Shown: positions 1 to 10,082, counted from the first letter of the stretch. The stretch: DNA of 26,320 nt from an uncultured Sphingomonas sp. (GCF_934560975.1 NZ_CAKTFO010000033.1:1-26320); one strand, 5' to 3'. The notes: generated by a model from the sequence alone, not told the origin. Translations and numbers: made by a program.

Positions 1-180
1 CAGCGGCGGCCCGTCGTGCAGGTGACCGTCAGCCGCGACGTCCTTGCTGATCATGTTGATGACGTCCATGCGGAAGCCGTCGACCCCGCGGTCGAGCCAC
101 CACCGCATCATCGCGTGGACGGCCGCGCGGACCTCCGGGTTCTCCCAGTTGAGGTCGGGCTGCTGCTCCGCGAACAGGTG
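1..180 (-). other. GH13 alpha-glucosidase fragment at the left edge
   Basis: The 60 codons read on the minus strand match the stretch of GH13 alpha-glucosidases and oligo-1,6-glucosidases that spans conserved region II, with GFRMDVIN followed by MISKD. The style (AEQQPDLNWENPEVRAAV) recalls actinobacterial or sphingomonad maltodextrin glucosidases; this is judged from memory of the family. The fragment lacks the preceding 150 or more residues of the barrel, including conserved region I, because the reading frame is EAL sequence on that side. It could be the edge of a chimeric assembly or of a true recombination. Confidence 0.7.
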
Positions 181-744
181 CAGGTAGCGCAGCGCACCTA
201 CCGGGTCGGCGATCATCGCCGTTTCCGTGATCTCGAACCCGATCGGCCCGGATGCGCCGCGCACGGTGGCCAGCGCCCATTCGGCGAAGTCGCGATCCGG
301 CAGCACGCGCGCGGAGATGTTGACGTTGAAATCCAGCTCATGGCCGCAAGCGGCGAGGCTGCGCTGCTCGATCAGGGTCTGCCGGATCACCCATTCGGTG
401 ATGCGCCGCATCTGCCCATGTTCTTCGGCCAGGCCGATGAAGTCATTGGGGCCGATGAGCCCACGCACCGGATGCCGCCAGCGGACCAGCGACTCGACCG
501 CCGCGATCTCGCCCGAGCGCGACCGCATCTTGGGCTGGTGCACCAGGAACAGCTCGTTTCGGTCCACCGCCAGCGCCAGATCGTCGGCCAGCGTCGGGGC
601 CGCCGGACGGGCCGCGCCAGCAGGCGGCGATACACGCCCGTCCGTCCCGGCCAGGCGTTGCCAGCGGCGCGACAGCACAAAGCCGAATCCGACTCCGGCC
701 AGCAAAGCGGTCACGAGCAGGAGAGCGGAGGACAGGGAGGACAC
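1..744 (-). CDS. EAL-domain protein running in frame into a GH13 alpha-glucosidase segment (partial, chimeric)
   Basis: This frame is open from 744 to the left edge (248 codons, no stop). The first residues form one hydrophobic segment (SALLLVTALLAGVGFGFVL) followed by SRRWQR, which fits a single membrane anchor with a cytoplasmic domain. Residues about 60-185 match the first half of an EAL cyclic-di-GMP phosphodiesterase domain: ESLVRWRHP (ESL in place of EAL), an FNVNISAR segment and EITETAMIADP. From about residue 189 the frame becomes GH13: HLFAEQQPDLNWENPEVR, then WWLDRGVDGFRMDVIN, which holds the GH13 nucleophile Asp. The later EAL motifs (DDFGTG and beyond) and the first part of GH13 are absent. 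The start is uncertain: GTG 744 is chosen because the upstream bases are AT-rich and would encode unlikely residues, but a TTG at 807 is possible. No strong ribosome binding site is visible. Neither domain is complete, so the product may not be real; see the findings. Confidence 0.6.
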   Translation of the reverse strand, partial: MSSLSSALLLVTALLAGVGFGFVLSRRWQRLAGTDGRVSPPAGAARPAAPTLADDLALAVDRNELFLVHQPKMRSRSGEIAAVESLVRWRHPVRGLIGPNDFIGLAEEHGQMRRITEWVIRQTLIEQRSLAACGHELDFNVNISARVLPDRDFAEWALATVRGASGPIGFEITETAMIADPVGALRYLHLFAEQQPDLNWENPEVRAAVHAMMRWWLDRGVDGFRMDVINMISKDVAADGHLHDGPPL

Positions 745-915
745 GCTTTCTGTTATCCACAGGATCGTTAATATCCACTTTAAGGCGGGTGGACGCGACC
801 AGGGCAACAGAAATCGTAAACGACATGCCGCCACGGCACCGCCCGGGCGTTGGAATACAGGACGGGTTCGCGCGTTTGTGCCCTTGATGTCACAGATTCA
901 GGCCGAGGAGAGACC

Positions 916-1371
916 ATGGTGCAGTTCCCATCCCTGCTGATCGCGGGCCTCGCGCTGGCGGCCCTGCCGGCCCATGCGGCCGATACCGCGTCGGCGCGCG
1001 GCGAAAAGGCCCTGGCCAAGGAGCTTGCCGGCCGCGTCGCCGGCAGCCCCGTACGCTGCCTGGACCTCCAGCGGATCCAGGGGACGGAGATCTTTGAAGG
1101 GACGGCCATCGTCTATCGAACCGGCCGCAACGTGATCTACGTCAACCGGACGCTGGGCGCGCGCCTGCTCCACTTCGACGACATTCCCGTCACCAACGTG
1201 TTCGGGTCGCAGGTCTGCCGGCTCGATCAGGTCCGCCTGCTCGACCGCAGCACACGCTTCCAGCGCGGCTTTGCGGTGCTGGGTGAGTTCGTGCCCTACA
1301 CCAAGCGCAAGCGGGGACGCACCGGCCAGGGCGACACCGCGCCGGCCGCCACGCCGCCGCGCGGGGAGTAA
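916..1371 (+). CDS. Small exported protein of unknown function
   Basis: The 151-residue product begins with a signal peptide (MVQFPSLLIAGLALAALPAHA, cleavage likely after AHA), so it should be periplasmic or outer-membrane associated. The mature part has two cysteines (in VRCLDL and SQVCRLDQ) that could form a disulfide, a central segment rich in beta-strand residues (GTAIVYRTGRNVIYVNR) and a basic, proline-rich tail. It resembles the short hypothetical exported proteins common in sphingomonads, with an RIQ...GTAIVY...FGSQ.C pattern; no function is known to me. ATG 916 is preceded by GAGGAG at 905-910. A longer in-frame start at 850 would place 22 residues before the signal peptide and is unlikely. 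The gene is divergent from the EAL-domain frame. Confidence 0.75.
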   Translation: MVQFPSLLIAGLALAALPAHAADTASARGEKALAKELAGRVAGSPVRCLDLQRIQGTEIFEGTAIVYRTGRNVIYVNRTLGARLLHFDDIPVTNVFGSQVCRLDQVRLLDRSTRFQRGFAVLGEFVPYTKRKRGRTGQGDTAPAATPPRGE

Positions 1372-1525
1372 CGGCGGACCTGTCGACCGGCCCGCGCGTT
1401 CCGCCCCCACATCCTACCTCGGCAGCGGGAGAGGCAGATGCCGGTCGATCGACACGAGCGCGACGATGCGGGAGCCTGACGCGGTGCGCACGGCCCGTCT
1501 GTCCGGGCGGCGCGGGTAGCCCGCC

Positions 1526-2596
1526 ATGGCCGAACGCGGATACGGCATCGCCCTGGCGTTGAGCGGCGGAAACGCGCTGGGTGCCTTTCAGGGCGGCGCG
1601 TACCAGGCCCTGCAGGAGTTCGGGTTGGAGCCCGACTGGGTCGTCGGCTGCTCGGCGGGTGCGATCAACGGCGCGCTGATCTGCGGCAATCCGGCGGAGG
1701 ACCGCCTCGCCCGGCTGCACGCCTTCTGGCAGCCGGCCGGCACGGCGGCGGAATCGCCCCTACCCGCCCCGCAAGAGACTGCCCGGCGCACCGCGGCGGC
1801 GCTGCTGGCACTCGGCGGCCGGCCCGGATTGTTCATGCCGCGCCGGCTGCTGGGTCGGTGGTTCAATCCGTTCGGCGATCACGAACCGTCAAGCTTGTAC
1901 GACTCGCATCCGTTGGCGCAGACGCTGGAGTCGCTGGTCGATTTCGACCGGCTCAACGGTGCGCCACCCCGCTTCTCCGCCGTGGCGGTGGATGTGGAAA
2001 CCGGCGAGGATGTCATCTACGACACCGCCACCCACCGGATCGCGGCGGATCATGTGCGCGCCAGCTGCGCCCTGCTGCCGATCTTTCCGCCGGTGGCGAT
2101 TGGCGGGCGCCTGCTGGCCGATGCCGGACTGTCGGCCAATCTGCCGCTGGACACGATCCTGTCCGACGACGCCGCCGAACCGCTGCTGTGCATCGCCGTC
2201 GACCTGCTCCCGTTGGAGGCGCCGAGGCCGAACACGCTCGGCGACACGATCACGCGCGCGCAGGACCTGGTGTTCGCCAGCCAAAGCCGCCGTGCGCTTG
2301 CCGCTTGGCAGGCGATCTTCGACCGGTCGGGCGATCAGGCGCGTGCCGTCACCATCCTGCACCTCGCCTATGGCGATCAGGCCCAGGAGGTGAGCGGCAA
2401 GGCATTCGACTATTCGCCTCTGTCCGCCCGCGCGCGATGGGATGCGGGCCATGCGGCGATGCGCCATGCCCTGGCCGGGATGCCGCGATTGATGCGCGAC
2501 AGGCCCAAGCCGGGACTGACGCTCTACCGCCCGGATGACGCTGCGCCGGACGGGTTGCGCACCGTGCGCCTGCCGCTGGCCCCGGTGCCGGGGTAA
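1526..2596 (+). CDS. Patatin-like phospholipase family protein
   Basis: The product has 356 residues. It opens with the patatin oxyanion-hole motif (LALSGGNALGAFQGG, near residues 9-24) and continues with the nucleophile elbow GCSAG (Ser43). The other half of the catalytic dyad is Asp199 in ADAGLSANLPLD, a DAG variant of the usual DGG. These residues identify a Ser-Asp dyad lipid acyl hydrolase that probably acts on phospholipids or other acyl esters. No signal peptide is seen, so a cytoplasmic or membrane-peripheral location is likely. The substrate cannot be told from sequence. The gene converges on the minus-strand pair that follows, with 35 bases between stop codons. A CCCCGG/CCGGGG inverted repeat covers its last codons, but no T-run follows, so it is not called a terminator. 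Confidence 0.9.
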   Translation: MAERGYGIALALSGGNALGAFQGGAYQALQEFGLEPDWVVGCSAGAINGALICGNPAEDRLARLHAFWQPAGTAAESPLPAPQETARRTAAALLALGGRPGLFMPRRLLGRWFNPFGDHEPSSLYDSHPLAQTLESLVDFDRLNGAPPRFSAVAVDVETGEDVIYDTATHRIAADHVRASCALLPIFPPVAIGGRLLADAGLSANLPLDTILSDDAAEPLLCIAVDLLPLEAPRPNTLGDTITRAQDLVFASQSRRALAAWQAIFDRSGDQARAVTILHLAYGDQAQEVSGKAFDYSPLSARARWDAGHAAMRHALAGMPRLMRDRPKPGLTLYRPDDAAPDGLRTVRLPLAPVPG

Positions 2597-2631
2597 GGGC
2601 CGCCTCAAGGACGCGGTTGTACGCGTTGCGG

Positions 2632-3009
2632 CTACCGCTCCAGCCGGTCGCGCAGCGCATCCACCACCTGGAATGCGGCAAAGGGCGGGTGGAGCCACTG
2701 CTCGGCTCCGTCGCGGCAAGGCTCCATCAACGCGCCGATGAACAGCAACGGGATGGCAGATCGCTCGATCGCCAGTTGATCCAGCAGGGTGCCCGCCAGG
2801 TCGACGGCAAGGCACGCCGCGATCGAGGACCAATGCGCCGCCCGCGCCTCGGCAATGGCCTGCGCCACCGGTCGGTCGGGCACGACGACGCAGATCCCGC
2901 ATCGCTCCAGCGACCGCCGCACATAAGCGGCGCTGAAGCTCTCCGCGCCGGCGAGCAGCAGCACCCTGCTGCCGGACAGAGCGGCCACCCGCTCCATGCC
3001 CGCATCCAT
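2632..3009 (-). CDS. Small receiver-like (degenerate response-regulator) protein
   Basis: The 125-residue product shows the strand/helix rhythm of a response-regulator receiver domain: RVLLLAGAES as beta1, ICVVVPD as beta2, CLAVDL as beta3 with Asp at the phosphoacceptor position, IPLLFIGA as beta4, and WLHPPF in place of the usual Y.KPF before the last helix. The acidic pair after beta1 and the beta5 lysine are missing, so normal phosphorylation is doubtful; this is an inference from pattern, not a database match. ATG 3009 lies 13 bases after the stop codon of the GT–Glf gene and directly follows a GGGCGGAG stretch. A start at 3063 would overlap that gene by 41 bases. Co-transcription with the glycosyltransferase/mutase gene is very likely. 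Confidence 0.6.
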   Translation of the reverse strand: MDAGMERVAALSGSRVLLLAGAESFSAAYVRRSLERCGICVVVPDRPVAQAIAEARAAHWSSIAACLAVDLAGTLLDQLAIERSAIPLLFIGALMEPCRDGAEQWLHPPFAAFQVVDALRDRLER

Positions 3010-3022
3010 CTCCGCCCGATGC

Positions 3023-5398
<2,376 letters not shown>

Positions 5399-5576
5399 GG
5401 TTACCTTGCTGTCAGATGAACGATAAGAACGGGCAGTCTTTGGGCAAAGTTCCTGCTATTATCCGCTAAATACTTGAGTAACATAGATTACGCCGTCGCA
5501 TTATCATGGCGCCAGGCAACTCCCGCATGTCGGCTTCGTTGAAACGGTGGCGCGCTGCCGACGGCGGGGAATTGCG
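5399..5576. promoter_or_regulatory. AT-rich divergent intergenic region between the GT–Glf and glycosidase genes
   Basis: This gap is clearly richer in A and T than the flanking genes, most of all at about 5400-5515, as expected for a divergent promoter region. I could not pick out a convincing paired -35/-10 in either direction. The assignment rests on gene layout and base composition only. Confidence 0.35.
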
Positions 5577-7208
5577 ATGCAGGAACTCGAATTGTGGGGC
5601 GGTCCGGAATGCACGCTCAACCGCGTCGGCAACGTCTTTCGCGACCAGTTCGCCGAAACCGGCCATTATGACCGGCCGGACGACCTGGACGTCCTGGCCA
5701 CGCTGGGGATCACGGCGATGCGCTATCCCGTCTTGTGGGAGCGCGTATCGCCGGAACGCCCCGACCGCCGGGATTGGCGATGGACCGACACCCGGCTGAA
5801 CCACCTGCGCGATCTGGGTATTCGGCCGATCGCGGGGCTGGTCCATCACGGCAGCGGCCCGGCCTATACTGACCTGCTGGCCGACACGTTCGCACCCGGC
5901 CTCGCCCGCCATGCGCGCGCCGTGGCCGAGCGTTACCCTTGGATCGACGCATGGACGCCGGTGAACGAGCCTGTCACCACCGCGCGCTTTTCCGCTCTGT
6001 ACGGCGTGTGGTATCCGCATCACCGCAACGAACGGTCCTTCTGGCTGGCATTGCTCAACCAGATTGACGGAGTGCGGCTGTCCATGGCGCAGGTCCGCAA
6101 GGTCAACCCGGCGGCGCGACTGATCCAGACGGACGATCTGGGCCGCACCTATGCCACGGCCGCGCTGCGCAACCAGGCGGCGTTCGACAATGTCCGCCGC
6201 TGGGCGAGTTGGGACTTGTTGTGCGGCATGGTGGTGCCGGGCCATGCCTTGTGGCGGCGTCTTTGCGATTACGGATTCGAACGCCGGCTGCGCGCGATCG
6301 CCGATGCACCCTGTTCGCCCGACATGATCGGGGTGAACCATTACCTCACCAGCGATCGCTTTCTGGACCATCGCGTGCGCCGCTATCCCCAGCACCTGCG
6401 CGGGGGAAATGCGGAGCGCGACTTTGCCGATACCGAGGCGGTGCGCGTGCTCGATCCGCCGCCGCCGGGACTGGGTGGGGTGCTGCGCGAGGCATGGTCG
6501 CGCTACCGCATCCCGATCGCCGTGACGGAGGTGCATAATGGCTGCACGCGCGAGGAGCAGATGCGGTGGATGGCGGAGGCCTGGAGCACCGCGCTGGCCT
6601 TGCGCGCGGACGGCATCGACCTGCGCGCCGTTACCAGCTGGGCGCTGCTCGGCAATCAGGGCTGGAACACCCTGCTGACGGACACCGGCCGTTACGAACC
6701 CGGTGCCTTTGACGTCAGCGACGGGCCCCCGCGGCCTACCGCCATGGCCACCCTGCTGAAACGACTCGCGGTCGGCGGCATGCCGCATCCGACCGCCGCG
6801 GGATCGGGGTGGTGGAAACGGCCGATCCGCCTGCTCCACCCCGCCGTGCCCCGCCCCGCCCCGATGCGCGACCGCAGCCGCTGCGAAGGAGAAGGCAGCC
6901 CGTTGCTGATCGTGGCGCGCGACCGCCAGGATGCCGATCCCATAATCGCCGCGTGCCATCGCCGGGGCCTCACAGTCCACTATTCGGACGTCCACCAGGA
7001 TGCGATCGACGCCATGCTCCGCCTGCATCGACCATGGGCGGCGGCGATCCTGCATGACGATGCCCACGTGCAGGCGCGGATCCGTCGGCAATGCCGAGAG
7101 CTCGGCATCGACTGCACGGTGATCGATCGGGACCAGGGGCCGGAAACATGGCTGGACCCGCTGATCGACGCCTGCGCCGCCTCCGCCGGCATGGCCGCCG
7201 TCGCGTAG
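5577..7208 (+). CDS. Family-1-type glycoside hydrolase with a vestigial RmlD-like C-terminus
   Basis: The 543-residue product starts with a (beta/alpha)8 glycosidase resembling GH1-related enzymes. The acid/base Glu131 sits in TPVNEPVTT (NEP motif), and the likely nucleophile Glu318 in AVTEVHNG corresponds to the GH1 TENG motif. ATG 5577 is chosen because GGCGGGGA lies 7 bases upstream; a GTG at 5547 in frame would add ten basic residues. Residues about 441-540 (SPLLIVARDRQDADPII, then HRPWAAAILHDDA) look like the beginning of an RmlD/dTDP-4-dehydrorhamnose-reductase domain. Related proteins, as I recall, carry such a domain in full behind the glycosidase. Here the nucleotide-binding glycine motif and the catalytic part are gone. 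The place next to GT–Glf suggests a role in surface polysaccharide metabolism; the substrate is unknown. No signal peptide is seen. Confidence 0.85.
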   Translation: MQELELWGGPECTLNRVGNVFRDQFAETGHYDRPDDLDVLATLGITAMRYPVLWERVSPERPDRRDWRWTDTRLNHLRDLGIRPIAGLVHHGSGPAYTDLLADTFAPGLARHARAVAERYPWIDAWTPVNEPVTTARFSALYGVWYPHHRNERSFWLALLNQIDGVRLSMAQVRKVNPAARLIQTDDLGRTYATAALRNQAAFDNVRRWASWDLLCGMVVPGHALWRRLCDYGFERRLRAIADAPCSPDMIGVNHYLTSDRFLDHRVRRYPQHLRGGNAERDFADTEAVRVLDPPPPGLGGVLREAWSRYRIPIAVTEVHNGCTREEQMRWMAEAWSTALALRADGIDLRAVTSWALLGNQGWNTLLTDTGRYEPGAFDVSDGPPRPTAMATLLKRLAVGGMPHPTAAGSGWWKRPIRLLHPAVPRPAPMRDRSRCEGEGSPLLIVARDRQDADPIIAACHRRGLTVHYSDVHQDAIDAMLRLHRPWAAAILHDDAHVQARIRRQCRELGIDCTVIDRDQGPETWLDPLIDACAASAGMAAVA

Positions 7209-7287
7209 CTGCACGCAAGGCAAGCCCCTGCCGCGATCACGCCCAAATTGACGGCCCTGCAATGGAACGGGCACATCCGGGGAAAGG

Positions 7288-7377
7288 TGGCGGAGACGGA
7301 GAGATTCGAACTCTCGGTACGGTTTCCCGTACGACGCTTTAGCAAAGCGTTGGTTTCAGCCACTCACCCACGTCTCC
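7288..7377 (-). tRNA. tRNA-Ser(GCT)
   Basis: Read on the minus strand, the gene has a 7-bp acceptor stem (GGAGACG/CGTCTCC), an anticodon loop TTGCTAA with anticodon GCT at 7343-7341, a long variable arm (GTACGG...CCGTAC) typical of serine tRNAs, a TTCGAAT T-loop, a G discriminator base and an encoded CCA end at 7290-7288. It reads AGC and AGU codons. A good promoter lies just upstream, and no other tRNA is adjacent. Confidence 0.97.
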
Positions 7378-7394
7378 AGGCCTGGCTGAGGCGG

Positions 7395-7423
7395 GCTATA
7401 GCGAGGGTCGGGCGCGGGATCAA
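7395..7423 (-). promoter_or_regulatory. Sigma-70-type promoter of tRNA-Ser
   Basis: On the minus strand, TTGATC (7423-7418) and TATAGC (7400-7395) are separated by exactly 17 bases. The -10 box ends 17 bases before the mature tRNA 5' end, which leaves a leader of about 11 bases. Each hexamer matches the housekeeping consensus at 4 of 6 positions, and both position and spacing are as expected. Confidence 0.65.
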
Positions 7424-7448
7424 CGGCGCTGATGATGCCCCTCGTTCA

Positions 7449-7478
7449 TTGCCGCGACAGTGCGGGCGCGGCTATAGC
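7449..7478 (+). promoter_or_regulatory. Probable promoter of eipA
   Basis: TTGCCG (7449-7454) and TATAGC (7473-7478) are separated by 18 bases. A start near 7485 would give a leader of about 20 bases carrying the AAGGAA ribosome binding site at 7494-7499. The -10 box lies in the same 8-base palindrome, GCTATAGC, as the tRNA promoter 76 bases away. Confidence 0.5.
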
Positions 7479-7505
7479 GTTCACCATTCGATGAAGGAAA
7501 TATTG

Positions 7506-8264
7506 ATGCGACGGGCTTTCTTGATCGGCGCGGCGCTGCTCAGCGGCGCGGCCCAGGCTCAGGTGCGGACGGTCGATCCCAACCAGGCGGGCGCCATGGC
7601 GCGCACCACGCCCGCCACCGCCGCCGCCGCCGAGGATTATGCCGAGCCGGCGGATGACCCCGTTCAGTCCGCCCCTGCCGCCGCCGCGCCGCCTAGCGCC
7701 ACCATGGCGCAACCGCAGGGCACCACCACGCCGCCACCCGCATCCCAGGCGGAGATCCAGGCGCGCCAGGCGGTGGAAGGCGGCACCTATCAGGAAGGCG
7801 ACGTACTCGCCGCGGCGGAGGGCGTGTTCGGCAAGGGCGCGGCCGGCCTGGCGCAACTGATCGAAAAGATCTTCAAGGATCAGGGCCGTCCCAACGCCTA
7901 TATCGCCGGGCGCGAAGCCGGCGGCGCGTTCGTGGTCGGGCTGCGCTACGGCTCCGGCACCATGTTCCACAAGGTGGAGGGGCAGCGGCCGGTCTACTGG
8001 ACCGGCCCGTCGGTGGGCTTCGACGTCGGCGCGAACGGGGCCAAGACGTTCGTGCTGGTCTACAACCTCTACGACGCGCAGGAACTGTTCCATCGCTATC
8101 CGGCTGCCGAGGGCAATGTCTACATCGTCGGCGGCCTGACCGCGAGCTATCTGCGGCGCGGCGACAAGGTGCTGATCCCGATTCGGCTGGGCGTCGGCTG
8201 GCGGCTGGGCGCCAATCTCGGCTATATGCGCTTCACCGAAAAGGCGACCTGGCTCCCCTTCTGA
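7506..8264 (+). CDS. eipA: EipA-family (DUF1134) exported envelope protein
   Basis: The 252-residue product has a signal peptide (MRRAFLIGAALLSGAAQAQ), a low-complexity Ala/Pro-rich stretch up to about residue 80, and then the compact DUF1134 domain. The latter contains EGVFGKGAAGLAQLIEKIF, YIAGREAGGAFVVGLRYGSG, YWTGPSVGFDVGANGAK and a conserved end (GVGWRLGANLGYMRFTEK). EipA of Brucella is a periplasmic protein needed for cell envelope integrity; the family is widespread in Alphaproteobacteria. ATG 7506 is preceded by AAGGAA at a spacing of six bases. The reading frame is open further upstream, but that part runs through the tRNA gene on the other strand and is not coding. Confidence 0.93.
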   Translation: MRRAFLIGAALLSGAAQAQVRTVDPNQAGAMARTTPATAAAAEDYAEPADDPVQSAPAAAAPPSATMAQPQGTTTPPPASQAEIQARQAVEGGTYQEGDVLAAAEGVFGKGAAGLAQLIEKIFKDQGRPNAYIAGREAGGAFVVGLRYGSGTMFHKVEGQRPVYWTGPSVGFDVGANGAKTFVLVYNLYDAQELFHRYPAAEGNVYIVGGLTASYLRRGDKVLIPIRLGVGWRLGANLGYMRFTEKATWLPF

Positions 8265-8268
8265 CCGA

Positions 8269-9036
8269 TCAGGCCGGCAGGCCGATCAAGGCGATCTGCC
8301 GGCCATAATCCGCTTCGCCCCGGTGGGTCGCGCGGCGGTAGCTGAAGAAACGGCGTTCGTCGGAATAGGTGTCGAGGCCCAATGCCTCGATCCGGCCGAC
8401 GCCCGCCGCCGCGAGGCGCGCGGTGACATAGGCCTCCAGGTCGAAATGCCAGCGGTCGCCGGTGCCGGGCGCGAAGAAGCGTTCATTCTCCGGATCGGCC
8501 GCGTCGAAGCGGCGGACGAAGCCCTCGTCCACCTCGTAGGATGCGCGCGCGATGCAGGGGCCGATCGCCGCCGCGATCCGGCCGCGCTCGGCCCCCAATT
8601 GCTCCATTGCGACCAGCACCGCGTCGGTCACGCCGCCAAGCGCGCCCTTCCATCCGGCATGGGCGGCGCCGACCACGCCGGCCGCCGCATCCGCCAGCAA
8701 GACCGGCGCGCAATCGGCGGTCAGCACGCCCAGCAGCAGGCCGGGCCGGTCGGTCGCCAGCGCATCGGCATGCGGGCGCGCATCGTCCGGGAACGGCGCC
8801 ATCACCCGCACCGCCCCGGCCGAATGGACCTGATGCACGGTAACCAAGGCCGCCCCGGGCAGCACCGCCGCCACCGCCCGCTGCCGATTCTCCGCAATGG
8901 CGGCACGGTCGTCGCTGGAGCCCAGGCCGACATTCAGCCCGGCCAGCACGCCCCCGGACACCCCGCCTTCCCGGCCGAGGAAACCGTGCGGCACCTCGCC
9001 GAGCGCACCTGCACGGATGGGAACAGGCACGCTCAT
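8269..9036 (-). CDS. pgeF: Peptidoglycan editing factor PgeF (laccase-domain / YfiH family)
   Basis: The 255-residue product carries the family's metal-site motifs: VTVHQVHSAG, LTADCAPVLLAD, AAHAGWKGALGG and AIGPCIARASYEVDEGF, then the C-terminal RFFSYRRATHRGEADYGRQIALIGL. Members were long annotated as multicopper polyphenol oxidases. The E. coli homologue edits peptidoglycan precursors by removing wrongly incorporated amino acids. The start is ATG 9036, whose ATGA overlaps the stop codon of the methyltransferase gene, so the two are translationally coupled. Upstream frame continuation to 9213 lies inside the methyltransferase gene and is discarded. It is the last gene of the lgt–midA-like–pgeF operon, and it converges on eipA with only four bases between the stop codons. 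Confidence 0.93.
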   Translation of the reverse strand: MSVPVPIRAGALGEVPHGFLGREGGVSGGVLAGLNVGLGSSDDRAAIAENRQRAVAAVLPGAALVTVHQVHSAGAVRVMAPFPDDARPHADALATDRPGLLLGVLTADCAPVLLADAAAGVVGAAHAGWKGALGGVTDAVLVAMEQLGAERGRIAAAIGPCIARASYEVDEGFVRRFDAADPENERFFAPGTGDRWHFDLEAYVTARLAAAGVGRIEALGLDTYSDERRFFSYRRATHRGEADYGRQIALIGLPA

Positions 9037-10082
9037 TGAAATCCCCCGGGTTCGGGCCAGCCCGGCGCGACCACGCTTATCACCTTGAACAACTCCCCCA
9101 TTTCGTCCGGGTGGGTCAGGCGGCGATAGGCGGTCGCGATCTCGTCGGCACGCGCCGGCGCGGCACGACCAAGCGCGGCGGCGCGATTGGTGAGGCCGAG
9201 CGCGATCAACCACTGCCCCTGCGGCACGACCCGCGTGACGTGCGCCCCGGCGTCGCGGGCCGACGCCGCCAGCGCCGCGAAATCGACATGGGCGGTAAGG
9301 TCCGACGCGCCCGGCCGCGCGAACGGATCGGCATAGGCATGGGCGTGCACCGCCTGGAGCGTGTCGCCGTGCGCCCCACCGTCATGACCATAGTCGATCG
9401 CGATCAGCAAGCCGCCTTGTTGGTGGAGCCGTTCGGCCAGCCGCCGCATCACCGCGCCGGCCGCGGGGGCGCTTTCGACGATGCTGCCCGGATCGGCATG
9501 GCGGACGGCCGCCGGCACGTCGCGGTCATGAGACACGTCGCCCGGTCTGGCCTCCAGTCCATCCAGCCCCTGCCCCACCATCCGCTCGCGCCAGCCGTTG
9601 ACGGTGTTCACCAGCTGGCGCACCGGCAGCGCGTCGAAGAATTCGTTGGCGACGATCAGCAGCGGGCGATCCCCCGGCAGGGTGTCCACCCCGTCATGCC
9701 AGGTCGCATCGGGGTGCAGCGCCCGTTGCCGCGCCTGCAGCAGCGGACTGGTCTCGACCAAGTGGAGCGGGGGGGCGAGGCCCGCCACCCGCATCGCGCG
9801 CAGCATGTCCGCCGCCAGCGTGCCCCGTCCGGGGCCCAACTCCACCAGCGCCACGCCGGGCGATCCGGCGCGCTGCCAGGTGTCGGCGAGCACCAGGCCG
9901 ATCATCTCCCCGAACATCTGGCTGATCTCGGGCGCGGTGATGAAGTCGCCCTCGGCCCCGATCGCCGCGTGCGTTGCGTAGTAATGCGCGTTGGCGAGCG
10001 CCATGTAACGCTCGATCGAAATCGGCTCCTCGGCCGCGATCAGGCGGGCAATCTCCGCCGACAAATCAGGCGACGCTGGCAT
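9033..10082 (-). CDS. Class I SAM-dependent methyltransferase, MidA/NDUFAF7 family
   Basis: The 349-residue product matches the MidA/NDUFAF7 family. Early YYATHAAIGAEGDFITAPEISQ is the family signature near residues 35-58, LVELGPGRGTLAADMLRA is the SAM-binding motif I, and the chain continues with ANEFFDALPVRQ and LIAIDYGHDG. The mitochondrial counterpart methylates an arginine of a complex I subunit and is needed for complex I assembly; a similar role in bacteria is inferred only. ATG 10082 overlaps the lgt stop by 17 bases, and its own stop overlaps the pgeF start, so the three genes form one operon. A TTG three codons upstream is a possible alternative start. Confidence 0.92.
   Translation of the reverse strand: MPASPDLSAEIARLIAAEEPISIERYMALANAHYYATHAAIGAEGDFITAPEISQMFGEMIGLVLADTWQRAGSPGVALVELGPGRGTLAADMLRAMRVAGLAPPLHLVETSPLLQARQRALHPDATWHDGVDTLPGDRPLLIVANEFFDALPVRQLVNTVNGWRERMVGQGLDGLEARPGDVSHDRDVPAAVRHADPGSIVESAPAAGAVMRRLAERLHQQGGLLIAIDYGHDGGAHGDTLQAVHAHAYADPFARPGASDLTAHVDFAALAASARDAGAHVTRVVPQGQWLIALGLTNRAAALGRAAPARADEIATAYRRLTHPDEMGELFKVISVVAPGWPEPGGFQ

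Noticed and set aside
2580..2593. CCCCGG/CCGGGG inverted repeat at the end of the patatin gene as terminator
   Set aside because: It lies inside the coding sequence with a two-base loop and no T-run; high-GC codons explain it.
7248..7505. Upstream extension of the eipA frame
   Set aside because: It runs through the tRNA-Ser gene and both promoters; the signal peptide begins at 7506 behind a good ribosome binding site.
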